Shown: in pieces, positions 1 to 7,982 of the stretch
How the letters are laid out: the number at the start of each line of letters is the position of its first letter
Numbering within the stretch: position 1 is the stretch's first letter
Origin: CTSoil-075 sp964292325
Lineage (GTDB): Bacteria; Bacillota; Negativicutes; DSM-13327
Assembly: GCA_964292325.1 (NCBI GenBank)
Contig: CAXYVG010000011.1
Location: 1-57,566 of the forward strand
DNA length: 57,566 bases
Direction of reading: 5' to 3'
The notes under the pieces: generated by a model
Databases searched by the model: none
Seen by the model: the letters and a program-made list of their open reading frames with translations, nothing else
Told to the model about the DNA's origin: nothing
Translations under genes and position numbers: made by a program

Positions 1-120
1 AGCCTATCATAAGGCTTCAGAGGCATTTTTTCATATTGCAAGTGTCAAACTCCCGAGGATATACGACAGATGTGTTACATAAAATTGTAGTACGGGTAAT
101 TTAACAAAAGAAAAAATAAC

Positions 121-150
121 TTGCAAGGTCTACATAAGATGTGATATTAT
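121..150 (+). promoter_or_regulatory. Probable promoter of tRNA-Ala
   Basis: TTGCAA (121-126) and TATTAT (145-150) are spaced 18 bases apart and lie about 65 bases before the tRNA. This fits a sigma-A promoter for a stand-alone tRNA transcript. It is based on consensus match only. Confidence 0.4.
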
Positions 151-214
151 ATTAATGTGCTTGATGACTTATCAAGTATTTTTGAGGAAGTAACGAAATA
201 ATGTTTGACTTATT

Positions 215-290
<76 letters not shown>

Positions 291-373
291 GTAAATTCAA
301 GGCTTCGCGGATTTTCCGTTGAGGTCTTTTTTGTTGTTTTACAACAACCATACAACAACGGGGGAGAAACGTT

Positions 374-481
374 TTATTGCGTTTTGGAATCTTCCTCATT
401 TTCCTCAGTGTTTATCGTCGGAAAGGAATTATTTAGCCAGTCCGCAATTTTTTCTTGGCCGCCATATCGTTTAGCTGCTAT
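374..481 (-). pseudogene. Remnant of a tyrosine-integrase C terminus
   Basis: Between two stop codons the minus strand encodes about 36 residues including AAKRYGGQEKIADWLN, with an acidic tail. This style resembles the C-terminal end of phage or ICE tyrosine recombinases. There is no start codon and no catalytic region, and the frame is stopped at 482-484. It points toward the tRNA-Ala gene, the usual layout of an integrase beside its tRNA attachment site. I infer the decayed edge of a lost element; the family call rests on style and position, not on a catalytic motif. Confidence 0.4.
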
Positions 482-515
482 TTATTAAATAGACGTTTTT
501 CAATAAAATGGTATC

Positions 516-568
516 TACTTGAAAAATTAGCCGTGTTACTAGAAACGAGAGGTCATCTACTAGAAACG
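516..568. repeat. Direct repeat, copy 1
   Basis: This stretch begins with TACTTGAAAAATTAG and carries TACTAGAAACG twice. A near copy lies at 645-696 with the same internal order. The arrangement recalls the multiple terminal repeats at ends of IS21-type insertion sequences, but no transposase is present. The region 485-887 holds only these repeats, a palindromic element and a promoter-like region; I see no gene in it. Confidence 0.5.
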
Positions 569-644
569 GTGTACGAAAAATTCCCATTCCAAGATGCTTG
601 ATTTTACTGGGGTTGTAGAAAATTTTCATAAAAGAAATTGTTTT

Positions 645-696
645 TACTTGAAAAATTAGTGATGCTACTAGAAACGAGAGGCATTTACTAGAAACG
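645..696. repeat. Direct repeat, copy 2
   Basis: This is the second copy of the repeat at 516-568. It has TACTTGAAAAATTAG followed by two TACTAGAAACG motifs. The spacing between motifs matches copy 1 to within a few bases. It is probably debris from an insertion element end. Confidence 0.5.
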
Positions 697-723
697 ATAA
701 AGAGTCATGAAACATCACTGTGA

Positions 724-782
724 GGTGACAGGGGGACGCGACCTAATTGTCACTTTTTAAGTGTCAAAAAAGTCCCGTCCCG
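724..782. repeat. GTGACA/TGTCAC palindromic dispersed element
   Basis: The element has GGTGACAGGGGGACG, then TTGTCAC, then AAGTGTCA followed by AAGTCCCGTCCC. A relative with the same GTGACA, GGAC-GTCCCC and TGTCAC blocks lies at 32967-33007. Short elements of this style are dispersed between genes in many clostridia and Negativicutes and often resemble REP sequences. Confidence 0.45.
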
Positions 783-813
783 TGCGCCCTACCTCTTATA
801 TAAATAAAAAATA

Positions 814-836
814 CTTGAGATATCTCAATATTTGAG
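814..836. promoter_or_regulatory. Triple TTGAG/CTCAA half-site operator candidate
   Basis: TTGAGATATCTCAA (815-828) is a perfect 14-bp palindrome. It shares its right half with a second one, CTCAATATTTGAG (824-836). Three equally oriented half-sites in 23 bases just upstream of the small peptide gene at 888 suggest a dimeric repressor site such as a MarR-type protein. The regulator is not known. Confidence 0.4.
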
Positions 837-887
837 TGCTACGAGTGTTCGCTATATGGCATAGCGTAAAGGGAGGATATTATCTAT

Positions 888-980
888 ATGCTTTCACTTT
901 TTTTCGAATATCCAATTGTTACAGGGATAGCGATAGTATTGGCAGTGATATTTGCGTCCGTTGTAGAAAATATTAACTAG
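888..980 (+). CDS. 30-residue single-span membrane peptide
   Basis: ATG at 888 follows GGGAGGATAT with good spacing and encodes 30 residues that begin MLSLFFEYP and continue with a hydrophobic helix of about 18 residues (GIAIVLAVIFA core). It ends in a short acidic-polar tail. A palindromic operator candidate lies upstream and a strong intrinsic terminator begins 8 bases after the stop, so it looks like a complete one-gene transcript. I do not recognise the family. Options include a membrane-complex subunit (KdpF-like size), a stress peptide or a type I toxin-like peptide; the sequence does not decide between them. Confidence 0.6.
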   Translation: MLSLFFEYPIVTGIAIVLAVIFASVVENIN

Positions 981-987
981 CGAAAAT

Positions 988-1040
988 AAAGAGTTGGAAT
1001 ACCTCCTCAAGTTATGGAGATATTCCAGCTCTTTTTTATT
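988..1040 (+). terminator. Intrinsic terminator after the 30-residue peptide
   Basis: GAGTTGGAATACCTCC (991-1006) pairs with GGAGATATTCCAGCTC (1016-1031) and is followed by a T run. One wobble and one mismatch interrupt a 16-bp stem. Confidence 0.85.
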
Positions 1041-1262
1041 ACAAGGGAATTTTATTTCATGCATTTCCTATATAGAGATCCTTTGTCATCTGTGGTAGGT
1101 GCATGATGACAAGCTTTAGATAGTCTCTATGATTTTCATTCATGAAGCCTATGGATAGTATGTATTTTACATATCCTATTTTGTAAAGTAGAATACACAT
1201 AAGGATAGTCGTTATATGGTGCTATTATTTTAGGAAAAATTAAATAATAGGTTGGTGTTTTT

Positions 1263-2027
1263 TTGGATATCATTCATTTAGTGTATTTTATTGAAGTAGC
1301 GCGACAAGAAAGTTTCACAAAAGCTTCTGAAGTGTTATATGTCTCACAATCGACAATTAGCAAGCTTATTAAAAATTTAGAAATTGAACTGGGAGTATCT
1401 TTATTCCACCGCGCTCCTAAAAAAATCATTCTTACTGATGCTGGTTTGTTGCTCTTTGATAAAGCAACCATTATATTGGATACTCTAAACAGCATTAATA
1501 CAGAATTATATAATTTAGCTGGTACGCCGCGCGGTCATTTAAAGATAGGAATTCCTCCCATGGTCCAAACCCTATTTTCGAAGGCTATTGTCGAATTCAA
1601 CGCTCTATATCCTCAAATTACAATTTCTTTAGCAGAAGATGGTGGCAGAAAAGTTGAGCAACAGATACATGATGGCACTCTGGATGTCGGCATTGTTATC
1701 TTGCCAACAAAAGATACTGTAGATTTAGAAACCGCTGCTTTTTTAAAAGACCCTTTGATGCTTATCGTTCACGCAAATCATCCTTTAGCCACTAAATCTA
1801 TTGTTGATATGAGTGAACTATGCAATGAGTCTTTTGTTTTATATCGAGATGATTTTGCGCTACGTGATCATATTTTAGATAAGTGTACTGAAATCGGATT
1901 TAAACCTAAAGTGGTATGTGAAACAGCTCAATGGGATTTCATCGTTGATATTGTTGCTTCAAAATTAGCGATTGCTTTTTTACCGCAAACCTTGTGCGCC
2001 AAGTTAAATCTGGAGTTAGTCCGCTAG
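1263..2027 (+). pseudogene. LysR-family regulator, C-terminally truncated
   Basis: TTG start behind AGGTTGGTG. The N-terminal winged helix is intact (about residues 2-60, with SFTKASEVLYVSQSTISK as the recognition region). The effector domain begins normally at about residue 90. The frame ends at residue 254, where LysR proteins are about 295 residues, and the last residues run into a chemotaxis-receptor sequence in another frame. The last beta-alpha elements of the effector domain are therefore missing. It probably could still bind DNA, but as a ligand-responsive regulator it is likely broken. No divergent target gene remains beside it. Confidence 0.75.
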
Positions 2028-2581
2028 TTGCCAAAATTGCTGCAGGTCTCATTCGCAAAGAACTTCAAGAGGCTGAAAGTAAGACGATGTTATCACACCA
2101 GGCTCAACAGGTGAATGATGCAATTGCTACAATTGCTTCTACGATAGAGGAATTAAATGCCTCGCAGGAAGACCTAACAGCTACGATGCAAGAAGTGGCT
2201 CATCTATCTGGTCAAGCATCAGCTAATGTCAATAATACAGGAAATATCATATCTGTTATCCAACAGATCGCGACTCAAACCAACTTATTAGGTCTTAACG
2301 CTGCAATCGAAGCTGCAAGAGCTGGTGAGTATGGTCGAGGGTTTGCTGTAGTCGCTGAAGAAGTTCGCAAACTTTCAGGCGAGAGTAATCAGTCTGCTAA
2401 AGACATTAATACTACACTTCAAGATTTAAAGTCATCGATGGAAAAAGTGATTGGTCATACCCAGCAGACAGCAAGTATTACCAATGAGCAGGCCAAAGCA
2501 ACTCAGTCTATTACTAACATGGTCATGAGTTTAAAAGATGTTGGTGAAAAGTTACTACTAATGGCAACAGTTGAAAGGTAA
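1994..2581 (+). pseudogene. Methyl-accepting chemotaxis protein, C-terminal remnant
   Basis: The 195 residues carry the cytoplasmic signalling hairpin: IATQTNLLGLNAAIEAARAG and GRGFAVVAEEVRKLS, the conserved contact tip for CheA and CheW, flanked by heptad coiled coil. No membrane segment, sensor or HAMP domain precedes it. The frame overlaps the end of the truncated LysR gene by 34 bases and the GTG at 1994 lies inside LysR coding sequence. I infer an internal deletion that joined the two genes. A soluble signalling fragment could in principle be made, but no proper start or ribosome binding site is visible. Confidence 0.75.
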
Positions 2582-2700
2582 CAAGTCCGCGCCTCACCTC
2601 TACTATTCATAAGTCTTGAGGGGAATGAGGGCGCAAAGATAATCGAAGTTCTGTACTGTTTGACCTGATACGTAGAACTGCATCATTTCTAATAAGTAAA

Positions 2701-2741
2701 GGACTCGTGCCAATTTTTTTGTGGAAATTTGGCAGGAGTTC
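2701..2741 (+). other. Leader hairpin before the lactate oxidase-like gene
   Basis: GGACTCGTGCCAA (2701-2713) pairs with TTGGCAGGAGTTC (2729-2741) with one G-G mismatch and one wobble. The loop contains seven T. It lies 65 bases before the start codon and is not followed by a T run, so it is probably a leader structure rather than a terminator. I do not recognise a riboswitch class. Confidence 0.35.
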
Positions 2742-2806
2742 TTATGTTTTGTGGTAAATATATATGAAGGTAGATAGAGATAATAGTAAAATCTAGGGGG
2801 GATATT

Positions 2807-3823
2807 ATGAATTATGAAGAAGTAATGAAAAATGCCCGTTCCTGTATTGGTAGTTACTGCAAAGCGTGCAATGTTTGCAATGGTATTGCCTGTAAAAATA
2901 GCATTCCAGGACCCGGGGCAAAAGGTGTCGGAGACACTGCTATCCGCAACTATCAAAAATGGCAGGAGATTCGTGTCAATATGGATACGTTATGCGCGCA
3001 AAGGCCAGTGGATACAACATTGCAGTTGTTTGGTCAAACGTTTAAATATCCATTCTTTGCAGGGCCTGTTGGTGCAGTTAATATGCACTACAGTGATAAA
3101 TTCAGCGATATTACTTATAATGATATTCTAGTTTCTGCCTGCATGGAGAACGGAATAGCGGCGTTTACTGGTGATGGTATAAATCCGCAAGTCATGGAGA
3201 GTGCAACAAAGGCAATATCTAATGCGCATGGTTGTGGTATTCCTACTATTAAGCCATGGAATATTGAGACGATCAACGCTAAAATGGATATGGTGCATAA
3301 AGCAGGTGCTTTTGCTGTTGCTATGGATATAGATGCTGCCGGATTGCCTTTCTTAAAAAACATGACACCACCTGCTGGAGGAAAATCAGTTGATGAGCTT
3401 AGGCGCATTTCTGAAATCGCAGGTATACCATTTATTGTTAAAGGAATTATGAACATAAAGAGTGCACTGAAGGCAAAAGAAGCAGGAGCAAAAGCAATTG
3501 TTGTTTCTAATCATGGTGGCAGGGTGCTAGATCAGTGCCCGTCAACTGCAGAAGTACTCTCCGAAATTGCAGAGGCTGTCGGAAGCGAGGTAAATATTCT
3601 TGTTGATGGTGGTATCCGCTCTGGTACAGATATTTTCAAGGCTCTAGCGCTTGGTGCAAAAGGTGTTCTAATCTGTCGTCCGTTTGTAACAGCTGTTTAT
3701 GGCGGTGCAAATGAGGGAGTCAAAATTTATATTGAAAAGTTGGCTGAGGAATTAAAGGATACGATGGCTATGTGTGGTGCTTTTAGTCTGAGTGAGATAA
3801 CAAAGGATATGGTGCGCAGATAA
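2807..3823 (+). CDS. FMN-dependent alpha-hydroxy-acid oxidase (lactate oxidase-like)
   Basis: 338 residues; ATG at 2807 behind AGGGGGGATATT. This is a TIM-barrel FMN enzyme of the lactate oxidase/glycolate oxidase family, which oxidises 2-hydroxy acids such as lactate. Visible family marks are IPFIVKGIM (FMN-contacting lysine), SNHGGR with the catalytic His at 236 and substrate-binding Arg at 239, and DGGIRSGTDIFKALALGA for phosphate binding. The N terminus has five cysteines, at 13, 18, 21, 24 and 29. This is typical of clostridial homologues and may bind metal or an Fe-S centre. It stands alone between a leader hairpin and a terminator. In an anaerobe a dehydrogenase role is more likely than an oxidase role. 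Confidence 0.85.
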   Translation: MNYEEVMKNARSCIGSYCKACNVCNGIACKNSIPGPGAKGVGDTAIRNYQKWQEIRVNMDTLCAQRPVDTTLQLFGQTFKYPFFAGPVGAVNMHYSDKFSDITYNDILVSACMENGIAAFTGDGINPQVMESATKAISNAHGCGIPTIKPWNIETINAKMDMVHKAGAFAVAMDIDAAGLPFLKNMTPPAGGKSVDELRRISEIAGIPFIVKGIMNIKSALKAKEAGAKAIVVSNHGGRVLDQCPSTAEVLSEIAEAVGSEVNILVDGGIRSGTDIFKALALGAKGVLICRPFVTAVYGGANEGVKIYIEKLAEELKDTMAMCGAFSLSEITKDMVRR

Positions 3824-3847
3824 TCAAAAGTTAAATAAATGTCTTGA

Positions 3848-3893
3848 AAAGAGGTAGTAGCAGGCAGAAAGATTGGCTGCTACTACCTCTTTA
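3848..3893 (+). terminator. Terminator of the hydroxy-acid oxidase gene
   Basis: AGAGGTAGTAGCA (3850-3862) pairs perfectly with TGCTACTACCTCT (3878-3890). The T run after it is short. Confidence 0.7.
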
Positions 3894-4105
3894 ACGTAAT
3901 CAGAGCATATAACACTTTCTTGCTACCTGGGATAAATATTCATCTGGGTAGCGTAATAGCTTTCGAGGGATGGTATCATATAGTTTGGTTTATGAAGAAT
4001 CAGTGATATAATAAATCCTGTCTTGTTAGTTTCTTTTACATCGTTTCATAAAAAAAGAAAGATATAAAAAATAAGAAAACACGAAATGGAAAAGGGGGAA
4101 AAAAT

Positions 4106-4534
4106 ATGTTTTTCTCTAGAATTTTAGTGGCATTTGATGGTTCGGATTTAGCTAGAAAGGCACTTGATAAAGCCATGGAGATCGGAAAAATTGATTCGAG
4201 GATAAGAATTGATGTTATTTATGTTATCAAAATGCATACTGCGCCATGTGCAGGGCTTGATGGTTTTGAGGCACTAGAGGAGGCTATTTATCAGCAAGGT
4301 GAAGAGATGATCGCAGAGGTACAACAGATGTTATCGGAAATTCCCAATTACTCGAAAACCTATCTATTAAAAGGATTATCACCTGCTTATATTATTTTGA
4401 ATCATGCTAAAGAATATAACAGTGATCTTATCATCATGGGCAATAGAGGGTTAAGTGGGTTAAAAGAGTTTCTGGGAAGTGTTAGTCATACCGTTGTACA
4501 AGAAGCACCTATTCCTGTTCTTATTATTAAATAA
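4106..4534 (+). CDS. Universal stress protein, UspA family
   Basis: 142 residues, full length for a single-domain Usp; ATG at 4106 behind AAAAGGGGGAAAAA. The N terminus ILVAFDGSDLARKALDKA is the first strand and ATP-adenine loop. The C-terminal GNRGLSGLKEFLGSVSHTVV gives the G-x2-G-x9-G-(S/T) nucleotide motif, so this belongs to the ATP-binding subclass. It is a cytosolic stress-response protein of undefined partner. It is monocistronic and lies 174 bases upstream of rex, which may hint at common redox or energy-stress control, but no shared site was found. Confidence 0.9.
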   Translation: MFFSRILVAFDGSDLARKALDKAMEIGKIDSRIRIDVIYVIKMHTAPCAGLDGFEALEEAIYQQGEEMIAEVQQMLSEIPNYSKTYLLKGLSPAYIILNHAKEYNSDLIIMGNRGLSGLKEFLGSVSHTVVQEAPIPVLIIK

Positions 4535-4708
4535 GCTACAATGGGAACGAAACATTCGCTAACAATATTCCAACTTTTTAATAGAAAATCAGAAAGCTAA
4601 ACGAGAAAAATTTTAATTTATATGGTACATTATATATACTACAAAGTAATTGAAGTTGCCAAAAGCAAGATTGGCTGTTCACAACTTCAATTCAAAGGGG
4701 GTTTCATA

Positions 4709-5359
4709 TTGAAAGATAGTTATGAAAAAAATGTAATTCCTAAGGCGATTATCGATCGTTTGCCATTATATTTTCGTACTTTAAGGCAGATTATGGATGA
4801 AGGAGTGGAAGTGATTTCATCTGAAGAATTGGGGCAACGTCTAGAAATTACACCGGAACAGATTCGCAAAGATTTAGCGTTATTTGGACAATTTGGTAAA
4901 AAAGGTGTGGGCTATTTTATAGTGGAACTGATTTCGAATATCGGGAGAATCCTAGGGCTTGATCATAAATGGCATATTGCTGTAATTGGTTTAGGACATT
5001 TGGGGTGGGCATTAGCTCAGTACCGTAAATTTGATTCATTAGGTTTTGAATTAGTCGGTTTGTTTGATGTTGATCCCAATAAAATTGGACAATGTATAAA
5101 CGGTATACCCGTTTTGAATTTAGAATGTTTACCAGAAGTAATGCAAAAACACACCATTCATATAGGGATTGTTGCTGTGCCAGAACAGTTTGCTCAGGAG
5201 GTTGCGGATCGCTTGGTTGCTATAGGGATACGTGGTATATGGAATTTTGCCCCACGGAAAATCCAGGTGCCAGATACCGTGCGTATTGTGAATCAAGATT
5301 TATCAGTAGGATTAAATAGCTTATCTTACCATTTAGCTAGACAAGCAGAAAGTCAATAA
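4709..5359 (+). CDS. rex: Redox-sensing transcriptional repressor Rex
   Basis: 216 residues. I chose TTG at 4709 because AAAGGGGG sits 9 bases upstream, and the 29 in-frame codons before it have no ribosome site and no family similarity. The winged helix (about residues 5-75, with LGQRLEITPEQIRKDLALFGQFGKKGVGY) is followed by a Rossmann domain with GLGHLGWALAQY as NADH/NAD+-binding loop. The C-terminal NQDLSVGLNSLSYHL is the domain-swapped helix. Rex represses fermentation and reductive genes when NADH is low. No partner gene is adjacent. Confidence 0.92.
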   Translation: MKDSYEKNVIPKAIIDRLPLYFRTLRQIMDEGVEVISSEELGQRLEITPEQIRKDLALFGQFGKKGVGYFIVELISNIGRILGLDHKWHIAVIGLGHLGWALAQYRKFDSLGFELVGLFDVDPNKIGQCINGIPVLNLECLPEVMQKHTIHIGIVAVPEQFAQEVADRLVAIGIRGIWNFAPRKIQVPDTVRIVNQDLSVGLNSLSYHLARQAESQ

Positions 5360-5382
5360 GGACATCTTAGTCGTTTTTACTT

Positions 5383-5413
5383 GGAATCAGAAAGTGATAT
5401 CCTTTCTGATTCC
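5383..5413 (+). other. Hairpin downstream of rex
   Basis: GGAATCAGAAAG (5383-5394) pairs perfectly with CTTTCTGATTCC (5402-5413). No T run follows on the plus strand, so termination activity is uncertain. Confidence 0.5.
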
Positions 5414-5414
5414 A

Positions 5415-5448
5415 TAAAAAAAGTTCTTATCCATAAAAAGATAAGAAC
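5415..5448 (-). terminator. Terminator of the leftward 64-residue gene
   Basis: GTTCTTATC (5423-5431) pairs with GATAAGAAC (5440-5448). Read on the minus strand, it is followed by seven T (5416-5422). Confidence 0.7.
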
Positions 5449-5494
5449 GAAATACATCATAGATTTCACTTGTGGTTTTTCTTATACTGCTATT

Positions 5495-5689
5495 TTAATA
5501 AATGCCACAATAACAGCGTTCGCTAAAACGAAATTCATCAATCGGTTGGATTTTAGTTTCAGCTATGGCATTTGTAACTACTGAATTAGACATTGTGGTT
5601 TTCAGAGTACGCACCATGACTTTCGCTAGTGAATTTTGTTCTATGGAATCAGCACCAAGAAATTTTTTGACGAGGATATTTTTTTTCAA
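5495..5689 (-). CDS. Small protein of unknown function, 64 residues
   Basis: Minus-strand TTG start at 5689 behind a perfect AGGAGG with 9-base spacing, and an intrinsic terminator downstream. The product begins MKKNILVKKFLG and continues with a Ser/Thr/Val-rich stretch (VRTLKTTMSNSVVTNAIAET) and a Cys-x-Cys near the end. It has no signal peptide or membrane span. I do not recognise the family. The ribosome site and terminator argue it is real. The stretch 5690-6029 upstream holds its presumed promoter and the next gene's terminator; I see no other gene there. Confidence 0.55.
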   Translation of the reverse strand: MKKNILVKKFLGADSIEQNSLAKVMVRTLKTTMSNSVVTNAIAETKIQPIDEFRFSERCYCGIY

Positions 5690-5948
5690 ATCGACACGCC
5701 TCCTAAATTACTTCGCTAAAATTATTGTTTATATACTGGAACCATAGTGATTCCTTCTACTCTTAGAGTACACTATTACATGGGAAAGGTAAAATTGATA
5801 TTAATCATTGCGATCATTCCTTTTTGCTATCGCAAACTAAAAATGGATAGCTAAAAGTTTATATAGGAATATATTACAGTTGTTTAATATATAGGGAAAA
5901 ACAGGGAAATATACCGATTCGGATCGGATATTAATAAAATAAATGAAA

Positions 5949-5979
5949 TTAAAAAAAACCTAGCAATTTTGCTAGGTTT
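5949..5979 (-). terminator. Terminator of the leftward 54-residue gene
   Basis: AAACCTAGCAA (5956-5966) pairs with TTGCTAGGTTT (5969-5979). On the minus strand a run of eight T follows the stem. Confidence 0.8.
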
Positions 5980-6029
5980 GATGGTTTATTAAGATGTAAT
6001 GTAGATATTTTTTAGATGGATCGAGAATA

Positions 6030-6194
6030 CTAAGAAAAAAAATGGTGAAAAGTGGATAAAAGACAACTTGCAATCAATAAGAGTATCATACTGAGAGCTC
6101 CCATAGTTAGGGCTACTTTACCACTTTGCGCTATACTATCATCTTGCGAGGTAGGTGTAGTACTATTTAGACCTATTTGTCTAGTTTCACTCAT
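6030..6194 (-). CDS. 54-residue protein with C-terminal membrane span
   Basis: ATG on the minus strand at 6194 lies behind AAAGGAGGGATTACG. The first 27 residues are polar (MSETRQIGLNSTTP onward). They are followed by a hydrophobic helix of about 20 residues (VALTMGALSMILLLIASC), then a His/Phe tail. This topology fits a small tail-anchored membrane protein. A strong terminator lies 50 bases after the stop, so it is an independent transcript. The family is not recognised. The following 6195-6534 region contains its promoter, an inverted repeat and a DnaA-box-like sequence, but no gene. Confidence 0.65.
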   Translation of the reverse strand: MSETRQIGLNSTTPTSQDDSIAQSGKVALTMGALSMILLLIASCLLSTFHHFFS

Positions 6195-6412
6195 CGTAAT
6201 CCCTCCTTTCGTTGTTATATTTATATCTATGTCGATACACTGAAAAACTTGAAAAAAATATTTTCTTGTGGCGTAAAATAAGTAGGTCTTATTCTTTAAT
6301 TTTGATCAGAAAGTACCAATTCAAACAAAAGATGAGGTAAGGCATTTAGCAGCTATCTTTAATCATTTGCCCTTTACTTTGGGATTTATTGAAAATATAG
6401 TACATAAAAAGA

Positions 6413-6464
6413 TATAGTTATTAACAATTTATTGGGATTTATCCACAAAATGTTAATAACTATA
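6413..6464. promoter_or_regulatory. 14-bp inverted repeat enclosing a DnaA-box sequence
   Basis: TATAGTTATTAACA (6413-6426) is inverted as TGTTAATAACTATA (6451-6464). The 24-base spacer contains TTATCCACA (6439-6447), which equals the DnaA-box consensus. It lies 70 bases before the M20 gene. The arms also resemble Rex-type TTGTTAA half-sites. The function is unproven. Confidence 0.4.
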
Positions 6465-6534
6465 GTGGCAGTTTTACTTTTGATTGAGTAAGACTACTTT
6501 ATTATGAAATTGTAACATTACGAGGAGATTTACA

Positions 6535-7839
6535 ATGAATGCAAAAATTTTGAAATTAGCTAATGCGCAGCGAGAAAAAATCATTAGTTGGCGCCGAGAT
6601 TTTCATAGCTATGCGGAAGTTGCATGGACTGAATTTCGCACGGCTTCTCTAGTAGCAGAAACCTTGATAAGTCTTGGTTATCAAGTGTCAACTGGGGAAG
6701 AAGTAATCGATCAGAACGCAATGATGGGGGTACCATCTGCGAAAGAATTAGAACTGCAGCAGCAACGAGCTTTGCGGCAAGGAGCAAATCCCAAATGGGT
6801 AGCAAAGATGCAGGGTGGTAAAACGGGCGTGGTAGGGGTCATGCATTTTACCAAGCCAGGACCGACCGTTGCTTTTCGTTTTGATATGGATGCCAATGAT
6901 GTGGTAGAAGCTGAAATAGATAGCCACCGACCTTACCGAGAAGGGTTTACTTCTGTGAATAAAGGAGCAATGCATGCTTGTGGACATGATGGTCATACAG
7001 CGGTTGGCTTAGCTCTTGCAGAGGTGTTAGTTGGCTTACAGGATGTATTAAAGGGAACAGTAAAGATCATATTTCAGCCAGCAGAAGAAGGCGTCCGAGG
7101 GGCTAAAGCGATGGTAACTCGCACTGTAGTGGATGATGTTGATTACTTTATTGGGATGCATCTAGGTTTTGCGTTGAAGAAACATAAGACTGTAACTTGT
7201 CAAACAACAGGTTTCTTCGCAACGACGAAAATGGATGCCGTGTTTACTGGTATCCCCGCTCATGCAGGTGCCGAGCCAGAACAGGGACATAATGCATTAC
7301 TAGCAGTGGCAACAGCGGCTTTGAATCTTCATGCCATCTCTCGCCACAGTAAAGGGGCATCACGGATTAATGTAGGGGTAATACAGGCTGGAACGGGACG
7401 AAATATAGTGCCGGCAAATGCCGTGCTGAAATTAGAAATCCGCGGCGCGAGTAGTGAAATTAATCAATATATGTATAACGAAGCGGTGCGAATGCTAAAG
7501 GCAGCTGCGGCTATGTATAATGTGAGCGTAGAACTCACCGAAATGGGGAGTGCTGTTGGATGTGACTGCGATCCAGATTTGGTAAAGAGACTTCATAAAG
7601 TTGCTGTAGACAGTGCCCTCTTTGATGAAGTATTGGCGTCTGTTCACTTAGGAGGTAGTGAGGATTGCACTTACTTTATGGATCGTGTTCAGCAAAAAGG
7701 CGGGCAGGCCACATATTTGATCGTTGGAACTGAGCTAATGGCAGGGCACCATGACTCGCTCTTTGATTTTAATGAGGAGGCTCTTGTCGTATCTGTGGCA
7801 TTGCTTAGTGAGATTGCAATAGAATTGTTGAACAAATAG
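6535..7839 (+). CDS. M20 family amidohydrolase, AbgA-like
   Basis: 434 residues; ATG at 6535 behind CGAGGAGATTTACA. This is a two-domain M20 metallohydrolase. The metal-binding motif HACGHDGHTA (Cys149, His151) and the catalytic pair QPAEEG (Glu184-Glu185) are present, as are a dimerisation domain at about residues 220-340 (IPAHAGAEPEQGHNAL) and the C-terminal GHHDSLFDF ligand region. The N-terminal insertion before the metal motif and the length match the p-aminobenzoyl-glutamate hydrolase A branch, so N-acyl or N-aryl amino acid cleavage is likely. No AbgB or AbgT partner is adjacent. The substrate is inferred only at the level of N-acyl amino acids. Confidence 0.85.
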   Translation: MNAKILKLANAQREKIISWRRDFHSYAEVAWTEFRTASLVAETLISLGYQVSTGEEVIDQNAMMGVPSAKELELQQQRALRQGANPKWVAKMQGGKTGVVGVMHFTKPGPTVAFRFDMDANDVVEAEIDSHRPYREGFTSVNKGAMHACGHDGHTAVGLALAEVLVGLQDVLKGTVKIIFQPAEEGVRGAKAMVTRTVVDDVDYFIGMHLGFALKKHKTVTCQTTGFFATTKMDAVFTGIPAHAGAEPEQGHNALLAVATAALNLHAISRHSKGASRINVGVIQAGTGRNIVPANAVLKLEIRGASSEINQYMYNEAVRMLKAAAAMYNVSVELTEMGSAVGCDCDPDLVKRLHKVAVDSALFDEVLASVHLGGSEDCTYFMDRVQQKGGQATYLIVGTELMAGHHDSLFDFNEEALVVSVALLSEIAIELLNK

Positions 7840-7982
7840 AATTTTATATGAGCAGGATCAAAGTAGTGATGAAAACAATGGTTACGTCCAATATCATGGA
7901 TGTAACTGTTTTTTTTTGCAAAAAGTAGAATATATGGAATAAAAGAAGGGATATCGATAACATACTACATTATGGAGGTGTT

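Noticed and set aside
516..696. CRISPR array
   Set aside because: Only two imperfect units with internal sub-repeats, a spacer far longer than CRISPR spacers, and no cas genes.
1994..2581. Functional soluble chemotaxis-like receptor
   Set aside because: The start lies inside lysR coding sequence without a ribosome site, and the sensor, membrane and HAMP parts are missing; a deletion remnant explains it better.
2603..2956. 117-codon minus-strand frame
   Set aside because: It overlaps the leader and start of the well-supported hydroxy-acid oxidase gene and has no ribosome site.
6439..6447. Replication origin
   Set aside because: Only one DnaA box is present, with no dnaA, dnaN or AT-rich unwinding cluster nearby.
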